Shown here: one piece after another, positions 9,981-23,755 of the stretch
Layout: every line of letters starts with the position of its first letter
How positions within the stretch are numbered: position 1 is the first letter of the stretch
From: Stomorhina lunata
Taxonomy: Eukaryota; Arthropoda; Insecta; Diptera; Rhiniidae
DNA: 64,000 nt
Assembly (NCBI GenBank): GCA_933228675.1
Contig: OW121743.1
Location: 91,323,998 to 91,387,997 of the forward strand
Direction of reading: 5' to 3'
Translations under genes and position numbers: made by a program
Notes under the pieces: generated by a model
The model's database searches: none
Told to the model about the DNA's origin: nothing
Seen by the model: the letters and a program-made list of their open reading frames with translations, nothing else

Positions 9981-11800
9981 GCTATAAATAGTAAATTTTT
10001 GGAAAATTTTCTTAAAAATTTAAATTTTCCAAAGATTTCATGAAAATTAAAATTTTCCAAAAAAATAAATTTTCCAAAAATTTTGTCAAAATAGTAGATT
10101 TTCCAAAAATAGTAAATTTATGAAAAATTTTCTAAAAATAGTAAATTTTTGAAAATCTTCTAAAAATAATAAATTTTTATAAAATTTCCTAAAATTGTAA
10201 ATATTTAAAAAATTTCTTTAAAATAGTATTTTTTCGAAAAATTGTGAATTAAAAAAAAAATCTATAATAATAGTCAATTTTTGAAAAATTTAATATTATA
10301 ATCGCAAATTTTTGAAAATTTTTTTATAATATTTTGGAAAATTTGCTACAAAAATTGTAAATTTTTGAAAAAAAATAATATTTTTAAAAAATTTCATATA
10401 ATATAAGAAATTTTTGAAAAATTTCCTTTAAATATAGGAAATTTTTTAAACATTTCTTATAAATACAGGAAATTTTTAAAAATTTCTTCTAAAAATAGTA
10501 AATTTTTTAAATATTTAGTAAATTTTTGAAAAATTTCCTATAAAAATAGTAAATTTTTGAAAAATTTCCTATAAAAATAGTAAATTTTTGAAAAATTTCC
10601 TATAAAAATAGTAAATGTTTGATAAATTTCCTATAGAAATAGTAATTTTTTGAAAAATTTCCTATAGAAATAGTAAATTTTTGAAAAATTTCCTATAAAA
10701 ATAGTAAATTTTTGAAAAATTTCCTATAAAAATAGTAAATTTTTGAAAAATTTCCTATAAAAATAGTAAATTTTTGAAAAATTTCCTATAAAAATAGTAA
10801 ATTTTTGAAAAATGTCCTATAAAAATAGTAAATTTTTGAAAGATTTCCTATAAAAATAGTAAATTTTTGAAAAATTTCCTATAAAAATAGTAAATTTTTG
10901 AAAGATTTCCTATAAAAATAGTAAACTTTTGAAAAATTTCCTATAAAAATAGTAAATTTTTGAAAAATTTCCTATAAAAATAGTAAATTTTTGAAAGATT
11001 TCCTATAAAAATAGTAAACTTTTGAAAAATTTCCTATAAAAATAGTAAATTTTTGAAAATTTTCCCATAAAAATAGTAAATTTTTGAAAAATGTCCTATA
11101 AAAATAGTAAATTTTTGAAAAATTTCCTATAAAAATAGTAAATTTTTTGAAAATTTCCTATAAAAATAGTAAATTTTTGAAAAATTTCCCATAAAAATAG
11201 TAAATTTTTGAAAAATTTCCTATAAAAATAGTAATTTTTTTGAAAATTTCCTATAAAAATAGTAAATATTTTGAAAATTTCCTATAAAAATAGTAAATTT
11301 TTTGAAAATTTCCTATAAAAATAGTAAATTTTTTGAAAATTTCCTATAAAAATAGTAAATTTTTTGAAAATTTCCTATAAAAATAGTAAATTTTTGAAAA
11401 ATTTCGTATAGAAAAATTGAAAAATTTCGTATAAAAATAGTAAACCTTTTTTTAATTTCCTTTTTTATAGGAATTTTGGGAAAATTTTGCTATAAAATAG
11501 TAAATTTTGAAAAATTTCCTTTAAAAATAGTAATTTTTTTTAATTTCCTTTTTATATGAATTTTTTGTAAATTTTCCTATAAAATAGTAAATTTTGAAAA
11601 TTTTCCTATAAAATAGTAAATTTTGAAAATTTTCCTATAAAATAGTAAATTTTGAAAATTTTCCTATAAAATAGTAAATTTTGAAAAATTTCCTATCAAA
11701 ATAGTAAATTTTTGAAAAATTTCCTATAAAAACTATTTAGAGGAAATTTTTCAAAAAGATACTATTTTTATAGGAAATTTTTTAAAAATAAGTATATTTT
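9981..11800 (+). repeat. 31-bp AT-rich minisatellite, block 2
   Basis: Dozens of copies of AAATTTTTGAAAAATTTCC plus TATAAAAATAGT. The core at about 10510-11230 is nearly uniform and the flanks are degenerate. Around 11220-11390 a TTTTTTGAAAATTTCC variant has spread. Near 11480-11690 a shorter, roughly 29-bp form appears. From about 11735 the unit runs in the opposite orientation for about 60 bp. Confidence 0.93.
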
Positions 11801-13100
11801 TAAAAATATACTTATAGGAAAAAAAAAACTTTCTCACACTCTTAATTAACGAACCATTCAAGGATTTTTCACAAAACACCTTTAGTCGTCGAAAACGTCA
11901 TATGTGAGTGTTATTAAGGCAATCTAACAAAAATTTAGAATATAATAAACCATATGGTATAATAAAGCACCCAAATCTAAAAAACTTCTACAGTAGTTAA
12001 CTACTACCCCTGCCCAGTATAATTTAGCAATTGAACAATTTTCATATCAAAACAAAAATGTAATAAATAAAATTTATGTGCAAAATATTAACGAACCGTG
12101 TAACTTGTTATTGTATTAAGCAATTAATTTATTGTCCTTCTCGCAAGGATAATAAAATCAAAGAAATGTGAAAACTTATATAAGAACAAAAGCCAACAAT
12201 TGATATAAAAGAGGTGCAATAATTTTCAATAGAGCCCTAAAGAAAATTTTAAACAATACTTGAGAATTTTTTTAAACCATAATTCTTAATTATTGTGGAA
12301 CAAAAGGCAATCAATTTTGAAAGAAAATTCTGGATTACAATAAATTGAATTAAAATCAATGCAATTAAATAGGGAATGGTTTTAATTAAAGATTTTTTTA
12401 TTGATTTATTGTCAAGGTCTCATAATTTCTTGTAATTTTTTTCGATAAGATAAGGGTTTGCTAAATATTAATATTTCTTAAGATTTCGATATTCTTTTTT
12501 TGAAAATTACTATAAGTAAACTAATTAGGGTGGGTTGGGTTTTATCTGTCCTGCTTTAATAAATTTAAACTAAACCATTAGAATCTTTAGGTATATTCTA
12601 AAATGAACTTGTTTGAACTCGATTTGTAAAAACTTATGTTAAAGAATTTTCTCACTGCCTTAGCATTAATGATCAGTACTCACAGTCAGTTGTTCCTTCG
12701 TCATCTGGAAGTTATTTCCAGTATCCTTCTCTGCCGTCAGTCATTTGCATACGATCGAGCACAAACTCTTTGGGGTTTCTTTTTAATGGTGTTTTTAAGG
12801 GAAACAAGTTTCTCTAAAAGAAATATCACCTAATTTACGCTACAATAATTCTGGTAAATGATATGTATGATCATATACATAAACACATGTATATGTTTTT
12901 CTTATATATATATTCTTGCGTCTACGAATTCTTGTATATCCTTAGAAAAAGCTCATATGTTTTGTTTTTCCTTTTTAAGGAGGAACAAGTATATCACCCA
13001 AACTAATTTAAATAAATTTGTAACGTATTTTATACAAGAAATAGTAAGTAAAAACACTTTGGTGATTTTATATATAACAGAGTGGAAAAAGATTATTCAT
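11801..13100. other. AT-rich intergenic DNA
   Basis: No gene supported. The 12640-12770 stretch is less AT-rich and includes an octamer ATTTGCAT at 12743-12750 (POU-type site). This is suggestive only. Confidence 0.4.
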
Positions 13101-13104
13101 ACAA

Positions 13105-15128
13105 AATTAAAATGTATAAATAGAAAATTTTTTAAGAATTTTCTACACAAATAGTAAAATTTACTATTTTTATAGGAAATTTTTCAAAAATTTACTATTT
13201 TTATAGGAAATTTTTCAAAAATTTTCTATTTTTATTGGAAATTTTTCAAAAATTTACTATTTTTATAGGAAATTTTTCAAAAAATTCTGATTTTTATAGG
13301 AAATTTTTCAAAAATTTACTATTTTTAAAAGAAAAGTTTTCAAAAATATACAATTTTTATAGGAGAATTTTAAAAAATTTACTATTTTTATAGAAAATTT
13401 TTCAAAATTTGACTTTTTTGAAAAATTTTCTATAAAAGAAGGAAAATTTAGAAAAATTTCCGATAAATACAGTAAATTCTTGAAAAAAATCCTGTAAACA
13501 TAGTCAATTTTTAAAAATTTCCTGTAAAAATGGTAAATTTTTGGAAACATTTCCTATAAAAATAGTAAATTTTGAAAAATTTTCGTATAAAAACAATAAA
13601 TTTTGAAAAATTTTCGTATAAAAACAATAAATTTTGAAAAATTTTCGTATAAAAACAATAAATTTTGAAAAATTTCCTATAAAAATAGAAAATTTTTGAA
13701 AAATTTCCTATAAAAATAGAAAATTTTTAAAAAATTTCCTATAAAAATAGAAAATTTTTGAAAAATTTCCTATAAAAATAGAAAATTTTTGAAAAATTTC
13801 CTATAAAAATAGAAAATTTTTGAAAAATTTCCTATAAAAATAAAAAATTTTTGAAAAATTTCCTATAAAAATAGAAAATTTTTGAAAAATTTCCTATAAA
13901 AATAGAAAATTTTTGAAAAATTTCCTATAAAAATAGAAAATTTTTGAAAAATTTCCTATAAAAATAGAAAATTTTTGAAAAATTTCCTATAAAAATAGAA
14001 AATTTTTGAAAAATTTCCTATAAAAATAGAAAAATTTTGAAAAATTTCCTATAAAAATAGAAAATTTTTGAAAAATTTCCTATAAACATAGAAAATTTTT
14101 GAAAAATTTCCTATAAAAATAGAAAATTTTTGAAAAATTTCCTATAAAAATAGAAAATTTTTGAAAAATTTCCTATAAAAATAGAAAATTTTTGAAAAAT
14201 TTCCTATAAAAATAGAAAATCTTTGAAAAATTTCTTATAAAAATATTAAATTTTTAAAAAATTTCCTTTAAAAATAGGACATTTGTGAAAAACTTTCTAT
14301 AAAAATAGGAAATGTTTGAAAAAATTTCCTACTAAAATAGGAAATTTTTGAAAAATTTAATATAAAAATAGCAAATTTTTAAAAAAATTGCTATAAAAAT
14401 AGGACATTTTTGAAAGATTTCCTATAAAAATAGTAATTTTTTTTAAATTTGTTATAAAAATAGGAAACTTTTGAAAAATTTCCTTAAAAAAAATTAATAT
14501 AAAAATAGCAAATTTTTAAAAAATTGAATATAAAAGTAGGAAATTTTTGAAAAATTTCCTATAAAGTTAAGAAATTTTTGAAAATTTTCCTATAAAATTA
14601 AGAAATTTTTGAAAAATTTCCTATAAAAATAAAAAATTTTGAAATATTTCCTATTAAAATAAGAAATTTTTGCATCAAAAAATAAGAAATTTTTGAAAAA
14701 TTTCGTATAAAAATAAAGAAATTTGTGAAACATTTCCTATAACAGTTTTTGAAGAATTTTCTATAAAAAATATAAAATTTTTGAAAAATTTAATATAAAA
14801 ATAAGAAAATTTTGAAAATTTTTTTATAAAAATAAGAAATTTTTGAATAAATTCTTATAAAAATGAGAAAGTTTTGAAAAACTTTCTATAAAATAACAAA
14901 TTTTTGGAAAATTTTCTATACGAATAACAAATTTTTGAAAAATTTTCTATAAAAATAAGAAGTTTTTGAAAAATTTCTTTCAAAAATAAGAAATTTTACA
15001 AAAAATTGAAAAATTTCTTGTAAGATGAGAAATTTTTGAAAAATTTCTTATAAAACTAAGAAATTTTTGAAAAATTTCTTATAAAAATAAGAAATTTTTG
15101 AAAATTTTCCTGTAAAAATAAGAAGTAA
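13105..15128. repeat. 31-bp AT-rich minisatellite, block 3, with orientation switches
   Basis: Starts with a short forward piece, flips to the reverse orientation (TACTATTTTTATAGGAAATT) at about 13157, then flips back near 13410-13425. A highly uniform core at about 13670-14220 has TAGAAAATTTTTG in place of the block 2 TAGTAAATTTTTG. The right half (14220-15128) is degenerate. Confidence 0.92.
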
Positions 15129-16550
15129 AACAGCCTAAGGACTTTCTCATCCAATTAAAATCAATAGAAATGTCAAAAAGAAAATATTTTTTCTTCTAAA
15201 AATACTTACACTCTTTAAGTCATGTGTAAAAATCCACATGACATTTAACACAATGAAAGCATTTTCATTTAGGAAATTTTAAGATTTTTTCGTAAATTAA
15301 TAGTGTCATAAAATTGAACATTGAACTGAACAAGTCTGGAGTGGAGTGGATTGACTGAACACTTATTAAAAGTGAAAATTTTAAATCCCACTTGTGATAA
15401 AGGAAATGCTTGAGAAATTTATGATTTGACAAATGTTCACAGCATTATTTTTATTCTGGTAGTTAACAAACAGACTTTAACATTTGAAAATTAAATAAAG
15501 AAAACACTTGAAAATTCATTCATAAATATTTGAATTGAACTTCTGTTGATCTTACAAGAGTAAGTAATTTTTCATGTTTCAGTACTTAAACATACATGAG
15601 AGTTTCTTTGGAGTTCTCGAATTACAAAGCTAATTTTATACTTTAAGAATATGAAAGAATCAACATGTTCTTAAAGGAATGAATGAATCAAGGCATGTAA
15701 GTGTAAGTAGTTGCACACAAGTGTGATCATATTGTAAGCCACCAGCAGGATCGATCGATCTTTGATTTGGAGTGCATGTAGAGTGAAAACACTTTAGTTT
15801 CTAAATTGTTTTGCTTGATTGATTTTATGAAATTTTTTGTTAAAGAAAATAAATATATACATCAATACATCCCAAGCAACAATCTTAAAACCAATGTATG
15901 AATATAGAACCAAAGGTAAGTCCTTTTTAACTGTAGATTGAATATGATTGATTTGCATGATGAAATATTTTATGTTTCTCTTTTGTCTTAAGTTATGGAA
16001 ATTTAATAAAAAATCTTAATGAAATAAATATTTCAACATAAATTTTCTTTTCTTATTGCCTTTCAAACAAATCAAATGATCCTATTCAAATATTTTCCTA
16101 ACATTGATTTTTATTTCAACATTTCTTTTCCTTTTGTTTTATTTCATAAATCTATTTTATTTAAATATTTGTTTGTTTGTTTTTGTGTGTTTCTTTACTA
16201 CATTTTCCCATCATAAATTTTATTTATTTTCATATTTTCCATATCTCTTCGAACACACCCCGTCGGCTATTTCTACTGCTGACTCTGATCTCATTTAAAT
16301 ACCATCGAAAACAATAACATCAATATTTTCTTTAACACACACAGGATGTTCAAAGACATTCCAAAAAAAATATATGATCGACATTAAAATTTAAGATCTA
16401 TGTAAAGAAAATCTAAGTTAATGAAAACAATGATCATAAAATAAATTTTAAAAATTACATTTGTAGTTATTGGAATGTATTGAATATGTAAAGGAATTCA
16501 TAAATCATGGAAACATGTTTTAGCATGTAAAAAAAAATTAAAGGAAATAT
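15129..16550. other. AT-rich intergenic DNA
   Basis: No gene supported and no repeat structure stands out. Confidence 0.4.
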
Positions 16551-16790
16551 ATCGAGAGCCTATATTCAATACCGTCTATGAACCATTTTTTTAATCACTT
16601 TTTATTGGGAAAATATTTTTTTATAATAGTTACATCATTTTCAATAAAAATCAGAGGGAGGATATTGTAGAAGAATATTGCTTCTACAATATCGGTAAAA
16701 AAAACTATAGAGACTATAATAATAGTTGTTTGCCTCTCCTTAAAAGTATTCTATTTGGTTCATAGTCGGTATTGAATATGGGCTTGCGAT
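16551..16790. mobile_element. 240-bp MITE with 34-bp terminal inverted repeats
   Basis: 16551-16584 and 16757-16790 are inverted copies with about four mismatches; the shared core is TATTCAATACCG and TATGAACC. Inside, a perfect 13-bp stem GATATTGTAGAAG/CTTCTACAATATC (about 16664-16696) and a GAGGGAGG/CCTCTCC pair form further nested stems. The element is strongly foldable and non-coding. Confidence 0.75.
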
Positions 16791-16799
16791 GTTCAAAAA

Positions 16800-19380
16800 A
16801 ATTAAAGTTATTAAAAAATTTTACTTTCATTTTAAATTTTTAAAATTTAAAAAAAAATTTAAAATTTTTTTTGAAATATTTATTTTTAAATTTTGCTTTT
16901 TTTTAAATTTTAATATTTTATTCAAATTTTGGAATTTTTAAATTAAAATTTTCCAAAAATTTTAAAAATTTTGCTATTTTAATAGGAAAATTTTTGTAAT
17001 TTTATAGTAAAATTTTTGAATTTTAATAGGAACATTTCCTTTATTTATAGAAAAGTTTTCGAAATTTTATTTTCAGTTTTTATAGAATTTTATTTTCTGA
17101 TTTTATAGAAAAATTTTCGTATTTTCATAGGAAAATTTTTATATATTTTAGGAAAATTTTCGCATTTTTATATGAAAATTTTTGTATTTTTATAAAATAA
17201 TTTTTGTACTTTTATAAGAAAATTTTCAAATTGTAATAGGAAAATTTTTATATAAAACTTTTCCTATTTTTATAGAAAATTTTTCTAATAAAATACGAAA
17301 ATTTTCTTATAAAAATAACTAAGTTTACGAAATACTTAATTTTTCGAAATTTCGTACTTTCATAAACAATTTTTCGTATTTTTATAAGAAAATTTTTATA
17401 TTTTATTATATTTTCATACAAAAATTTGTATATTTTTATAGGAAAATTTTCATATATTTATCGAAATATTTTCTCATAAATCTAAAAAAAAAATTTTCTA
17501 TAGAAAAACGAATCTTTACTTATAAAAATACAAAAAATTTTCTATAAAAATACGGAAATTTCTTATAAATAAACAAAAATTTTCTTACAAAAATACGAAA
17601 ATTTTCCTATATAAATACTAAATATTTTCTATAAAAATAAGAACATTTTCCTATAAAAATAAGAAAATTTTCCTGTAAAAACACAACAACTTATAAAATA
17701 CGAAAATTTTATAAAAATATGAAAATTTTTCTATAAAAAAACGGAAATTTTTTATAAAAATACAAACATTTTCTTATAAAAACACGAAAATTTTCCTATA
17801 AAAATACGAAATATTTCCTATAAAGATAAGAACATTTTCCTATTAAAATAAGAAAATTTTCCTGTAAAAATACGACAACTTTGCTATTAAAATACGAAAA
17901 TTTTGCTATAAAAATACGAAAATTTTACAAAAATACTAAAATTTTATAAAAATACGAAAATTTTTCTATAAGAAAACGGAAATTTCTTATAAAAATAGAA
18001 AAATTTTCTTATAAAAATAAGAAATTTTCCTATACAAATACTAAATTTTTTAATTTTCCTGTAAAAATATGGCAACTTTGCTATTAAAATACGAAAATTT
18101 TGCTATAAAATTTCGAAAATTTTGCTATAAAAATACGAAAATTTTGCTATAAAAATACAAAAATTTTATAAAAATACGAAAATTTTTCTATAAAAAACGG
18201 AAATTTCTTATAAAAATACAAACATTTTCTTATAAAAATACAAACATTTTCTAATAAAAATACGAAAATTTTCCTATAAAAATACGAAATATTTCCTATA
18301 AAAATAAGAACATTTTCTTATAAAAATAAGAAAATTTTCCTATAAAAATACGACAACTTTGCCATTAAAATACGAAAATTTTGCTATAAAAATACGAACA
18401 TTTTACAAAAATACGAAAATCTTATAAAAATACGAAAATTTTTCTATAAAAAAACGGAAATTTCTTATAAAAATACAAAAATTTTTTTATAAAAATACGA
18501 AAATTTTCCTATAAAAATACGAAATATTTCCAATAAAATAAGAACATTGTCTTATAAAAATAAGAAAATTTTGTTATAAAAATACGAACAATTTACAAAA
18601 ATACGAAAATCTTATAAGAATACGAAAATTTTTTTATAAAAAAACGGAAATTTTTTATAAAAATACAAAAATTTTCTTATAAAAATAAGAAAATTTTCCT
18701 ATAAAAATACGAAATATTTCCTATAAAAATAACAAAATTTTCCTGTAAAAATACGACAACTTTGCTATTAAAATACGAAAATTTTGCTATAAAAATACGA
18801 AAATTTTGCTATAAAAATACGAAAATTTTACAAAAATACGAAAATTTTATAAAAATACGAAAATTTTTCTATAAGAAAACGGAAATTTCTTAAAAAAATA
18901 CAAAAATATTCTTATAAAAATACGAAAATTTTCCTATAAAAATACGAAATATTTCCTGTAAAAATAAGTAAATTTTCCTGTAAAACTACGACAACTTTGC
19001 TATTAAAATACGAAAATTTTTATAAAAGTACGAAAATTTTTCTATAAAAAAACGGAAATTTCTTATAAAAATACAAAAATTTTCTTATAAAAATACGAAA
19101 ATTTTCCTATAAAAATATGAAATATTTCCTACAAGAATACGCAAATTTTTCGATAAAAATACGAAAATTTTCCTATAAAAATACGAAAATTTTTCGATAA
19201 AAATACGAAAATTTTCCTACAAAAATATAAAAATTTTCCTATAAAAATATGCAAATATTCCGATTTGCGAAAATTTTGTTATTTTTATATAAAATTTTAG
19301 AATTTTTAAATTAATTTTTTTTTTGAAAATTTTACTATTTTTATAATGGCAAATTTTAAAAGTTATTTAAATAGGAAAAT
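16800..19380 (+). repeat. about 22-bp AT-rich minisatellite, block 4
   Basis: Copies of CGAAAATTTT[G/C]CTATAAAAATA, about 22 bp, related to the 31-bp family through its CTATAAAAATA half. The first 700 bp (to about 17500) is in the opposite orientation or scrambled. A diagnostic CGACAACTTTGCTATTAAAA variant recurs near 17873, 18071, 18351, 18754 and 18989, indicating a higher-order repeat. Confidence 0.88.
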
Positions 19381-20203
19381 TTTGATAATTTTTATGAGTT
19401 ATTGGTTAATTTATTCAAAGACTTCCACATGCATTTCACTATACCTTTACGGTATAGCTGTTCAAACAAGCTTTTGGTTCCCCAGACTCAATTCATTGTT
19501 CAAAAGCAACTTTTTTAATTCGTTCTAGTACCACTGACTCCTGTTTTTTAATGAATCAAACAAAAAAACAACTTCCTTTCATACATGATCAATGATCATT
19601 CCATTAATAACAAAAAAAAAAAACTAAATCAAACAACCCCTTTCGAAAAAATGTTGTTGGGCTGCTGCATCTAAATTACTCCAACAACAACTTGCTGTAA
19701 TTTAAGGTGTATATCGTCAGTCGTTCGTGTTGTTCATGTTGGAATTCCGTTCATATTTTTTCACATTTGATTACTCCCATTGTGCTCAGTGGCTGCCTGG
19801 ACTCTTTATCCTTTATGATTAATACCTCATGCAAATATTAAAAATAAAAGCGAAAATATTTCAATGAAAACAAAATGCGAAGTATTTTGCAATTGTTAAA
19901 AAAAAATTATTAACGAAATAAATTGGGGTGGTTTTAGGCACCATATTGTTAAACGGTGTTGGTGAGTGAATATTTGCAAAAAAGATTTTGGAACGAATTG
20001 AAAACAGGATTAAGTCCAAGTGTTTTTGAACAGATATAGGGGTTGATATAGTCTAGGGTATAGAGTATGAATAGAGATGATAAAACTGATCAGAATAATT
20101 TTTACCGAGAAAATTATACCAAAATTTTAAAATTATATGAAATGTTTTTTTTTAATTTTTTCCTTATAAAAATAGAAAAATTTTGAAAACTTTTGTATAC
20201 TCA
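19381..20203. other. AT-rich intergenic DNA
   Basis: No gene supported. Short frames here show no family features. Confidence 0.35.
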
Positions 20204-20500
20204 CAATCAATTAAGTAATTTCCATAATATTGGCTCAAAACCCAAAACGAAAAATTCAGGCTATATTAAAATAAAATTTTAAGACGATTTAGCGATGTCT
20301 GCTCATTTGGGCCAGAATATTCCTTATGTCTTGAAAATGATTTGTATTGAAATCGGGCGAAATCGGTTCACATTTGCCTATTGCTCCAATAAATTAAATT
20401 AAATTAAATACCATAAAAAATAAGAAGTTTCTGTATGTCAGTTATTTCAAAACAATTTGGCATAAAAAATGGAGCAGAATCGACATTTGACCATAGTAAT
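20204..20500 (+). mobile_element. decayed DINE-1/mini-me-like fragment, subfamily A
   Basis: Shares ATATTGGCTCAAAA and AACGA-containing sequence with the copy at 37348. GACGATTTAGCGATGTCTGC matches the module preceding the GTCY microsatellite. AAATCGGTTCACATTTG followed by a GCTCC motif matches the recurring internal module. The microsatellite itself and both ends are lost. Confidence 0.55.
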
Positions 20501-20569
20501 ATAAAGGGAACAAAGTTCCTATTAGATACTGGATATTAAATTTAAATAAAATTTTTAATTTTTTTTTTG

Positions 20570-23500
20570 AATTACCTCAAAAATGAAAAATTTTCTACAA
20601 AAATAAAAAAATTTTGAAAATTTTCTACAAATAAAAAAACTTTTGACAAATTTTCTATAAAAATAAAAAATTTTTGAAAATTTTCATATAAAAATAGCAA
20701 ATTTTTGAAACAGTTCCTATAAAAATAGTAAATTTTTCAAAATTTGCTATAAAAAATATTAAATTTAAAAAAAAAATCCTATAAAATTTAAAATTTTTGA
20801 AAAATTTCCTGTAAAAATATAAAATTTTTGAAAAATTTCCTGTAAAAATAGGAAATTTTTGAAGAATTTCCTATGAAAATAGTACATTTTTGAAAAATTT
20901 CCTATAAAAATAGTAAATTTTTGCAAAAATTCCTATCAAAATGGTAATTTTTTGAAAAATGGTAAATTTTTGAAAATTTCTTATAATAGTAAATTTTTGA
21001 AAAATTTTCTATGAAAACAGAAAATTTTGCAAAAATTTCCTGTAAAAATAGTAACTTTTTTAAAGATTTCCTATAAAAATAGTAAATTTTTGAAAGATTT
21101 CCTATAAAAATAGTAAATTTTTGAAAAATTTCCTATAAAAATAGTAAATTTTTGAAAAATTTCCTATAAAAATAGTAAATTTTTGAAAAATTTCCAATAA
21201 AAATCGTAAATTTTTGATAAATTTTTTTATCAAAATAGTAAATTTTTGAAAATTTTCCTATAAAAATGGTAATTTTTTGAAAATTTTCCTGTAAAAATAG
21301 TAAACTTTTCAAAAATTTCCTATAAAAATGGTAAATTTTTAAAAAATTTCTTATAAAAATTTCCTATAAAAATAGTAAATTTTTGGAAGATTTCCTATGA
21401 AAAAAAGTAAATTTTTGGAAGATTTCCCACAAAAATAGTAAATTTTTTAAAAAGTTTCCTATAAAAATGGTATATTTCTGAAAAATTTCCTATAAGTCTA
21501 GTAAAAATTTCCTATAAAAATAGTAAATTTTTGAAAAATAAAATAAAAAATTTTTTAAAAATTTCCTAAAAAAAATAGAGAATTTTTGAAAAATTTTCTA
21601 TAAAAATACAAAATTTTTGAAAAATTTCCTATAGAAATAATAATTATTTGAAAATTTTTCTATAAAATAAAAAATATTTGAAAAATTTCCTATAAAAATA
21701 GGAAATTTTTGAAAAATTTCCTATAAAAATAGGAAATTTTTGAAAAATTTCCTATAAAAATAGGAAATTTTTGAAAAATTTCCTATAAAAATAGGAAATT
21801 TTTGAAAAATTTCCTATAAAAATAGGAAATTTTTGAAAAATTTCCTATAAAAATAGGAAATTTTTGAAAAATTTCCTATAAAAATAGGAAATTTTTGAAA
21901 AATTTCCTATAAAAATAGGAAATTTTTGAAAAATTTCCTATAAAAATAGGAAATTTTTGAAAAATTTCCTATAAAAATAGGAAATTTTTGAAAAATTTCC
22001 TATAAAAATAGGAAATTTTTGAAAAATTTCCTATAAAAATAGGAAATTTTTGAAAAATTTCCTATAAAAATAGGAAATTTTTGAAAAATTTCCTACAAAA
22101 ATAGGAAATTTTTGAAAAATTTCCTATAAAAATAGGAAATTTTTGAAAAATTTCATATAAAAATAGGAAATTTTTGAAAAATTTTCTTTAAAAATAGGAA
22201 ATTTTTGAAAAATTTCCTATAAAAATAGGAAATTTTTGAAAAATTTCCTATAAAAATAGGAAATTTTTGAAAAATTTCCTATAAAAATAGGAAATTTTTG
22301 AAAAATTTCCTATAAAAATAGGAAATTTTTGAAAAATTTCCTATAAAAATAGGAAATTTTTGAAAAATTTGCTATAAAAATAGTAAATTTTTGAAAAATT
22401 TCCTATAAAAATAGTAAATTTTTGAAAAATTTCCTATAAAAATAGTAAATTTTTGAAAAATTTCCTATAAAAATAGTAAATTTTTGAAAAATTTCCTATA
22501 AAAATAGTAAATTTTTGAAAAATTTCCTATAAAAATAGTAAATTTTTGAAAAATTTCCTATAAAAATAGGAAATTTTTGAAAAATTTCCTATAAAAATGG
22601 GAAATTTTTGAAAAATTTCCTATAAAAATAGGAAATTTTTGAAAAATTTCCTCAAAAAATAGGAAATTTTTGAAAAATTTCCTATAAAAATAGGAAATTT
22701 TTGAAAAATTTCCTATAAAAATAGGAAATTTTTGAAAAATTTCCTATAAAAATAGGAAATTTTTGAAAAATTTCCTATAAAAATAGGAAATTTTTGAAAA
22801 ATTTCATATAAAAATAGGAAATTTTTGAAAAATTTCCTATAAAAATAGGAAATTTTTAAAAAATTTCATATAAAAATAGGAAATTTTTGAAAAATTTCCT
22901 ATAAAAATAGGAAATTTTTGAAAAATTTCCTACAGAAATAGTAACTTTTGGAAAAATTGTCTATAAAAATAGTAATTTTTTGCAAAATTTCCTATAAAAA
23001 TAGGAAATTTTTTCAAAATTTCCTATAAAAATAGTAAATTTTTGCAAAAATTTCCTATAAAAATAGTAAATTTTTGAATAAGTTCCTATAAAAATAGTAA
23101 ATTTTTGAATAAGTTCCTATAAAAATAATGAATTTTTGAAAAATTTCCTATAAAAATAGTAAATTTTTGAAAAATTTCCTATAAAAATAGTAAATTTTTG
23201 AAAAATTTCCTATAAAAATAGTAAATTTTTGAAAAATTTCCTATAAAAATAGTAAATTTTTGAAAAATTTCCTATAAAAATAGTAAATTTTTGAAAAATT
23301 TCCTATAAAAATAGTAAATTTTTGAAAAATTTCCTATAAAAATAGTAAATTTTTGAAAAATTTCCTATAAAAATAGTAAATTTTTGAAAAATTTCTTATA
23401 AAAATAGTAAATTTTTGAAAAATTTTCTATAAAAATAGTAAATTTTTGAAAAATTTCCTATAAAAATAGTAAATTTTTGAAAAATTTCCTATAAAAGTAG

Positions 23501-23755
23501 TAAATTTTTGAAAAATTTCCTATAAAGATATTATATTTTTGAAAAATTTCCTATAAAAATAGTAAATTTTTGAAAAATTTCCTATAAAAATAGTAAATTT
23601 TTGAAAAATTTCCTATAAAAATAGTAAATTTTTGAAAAATTTCCTATAAAAATAGTAAATTTTTGAAAAATTTCCTATAAAAATAGTAAATTTTTGCAAA
23701 AATTTCCTATAAAAATAGTAAATTTTTGAAAAATTTTCTATAAAAATATTTTTGA
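20570..23755 (+). repeat. 31-bp AT-rich minisatellite, block 5
   Basis: The longest block of the GAAAAATTTCC/TATAAAAATAG family. The base after TATAAAAATAG divides it into internally uniform domains: T about 21060-21540, G about 21680-22370, T 22380-22565, G 22570-22930, T 23030-23730. The edges are degenerate. The G-type unit forms a near-perfect dyad, TAGGAAATTTTT and AAAAATTTCCTA around one central G. Confidence 0.95.

Noticed and set aside
9981..11800. Regularly repeated units resembling a CRISPR array
   Set aside because: Units are contiguous with no unique spacers, and the DNA is from an animal.
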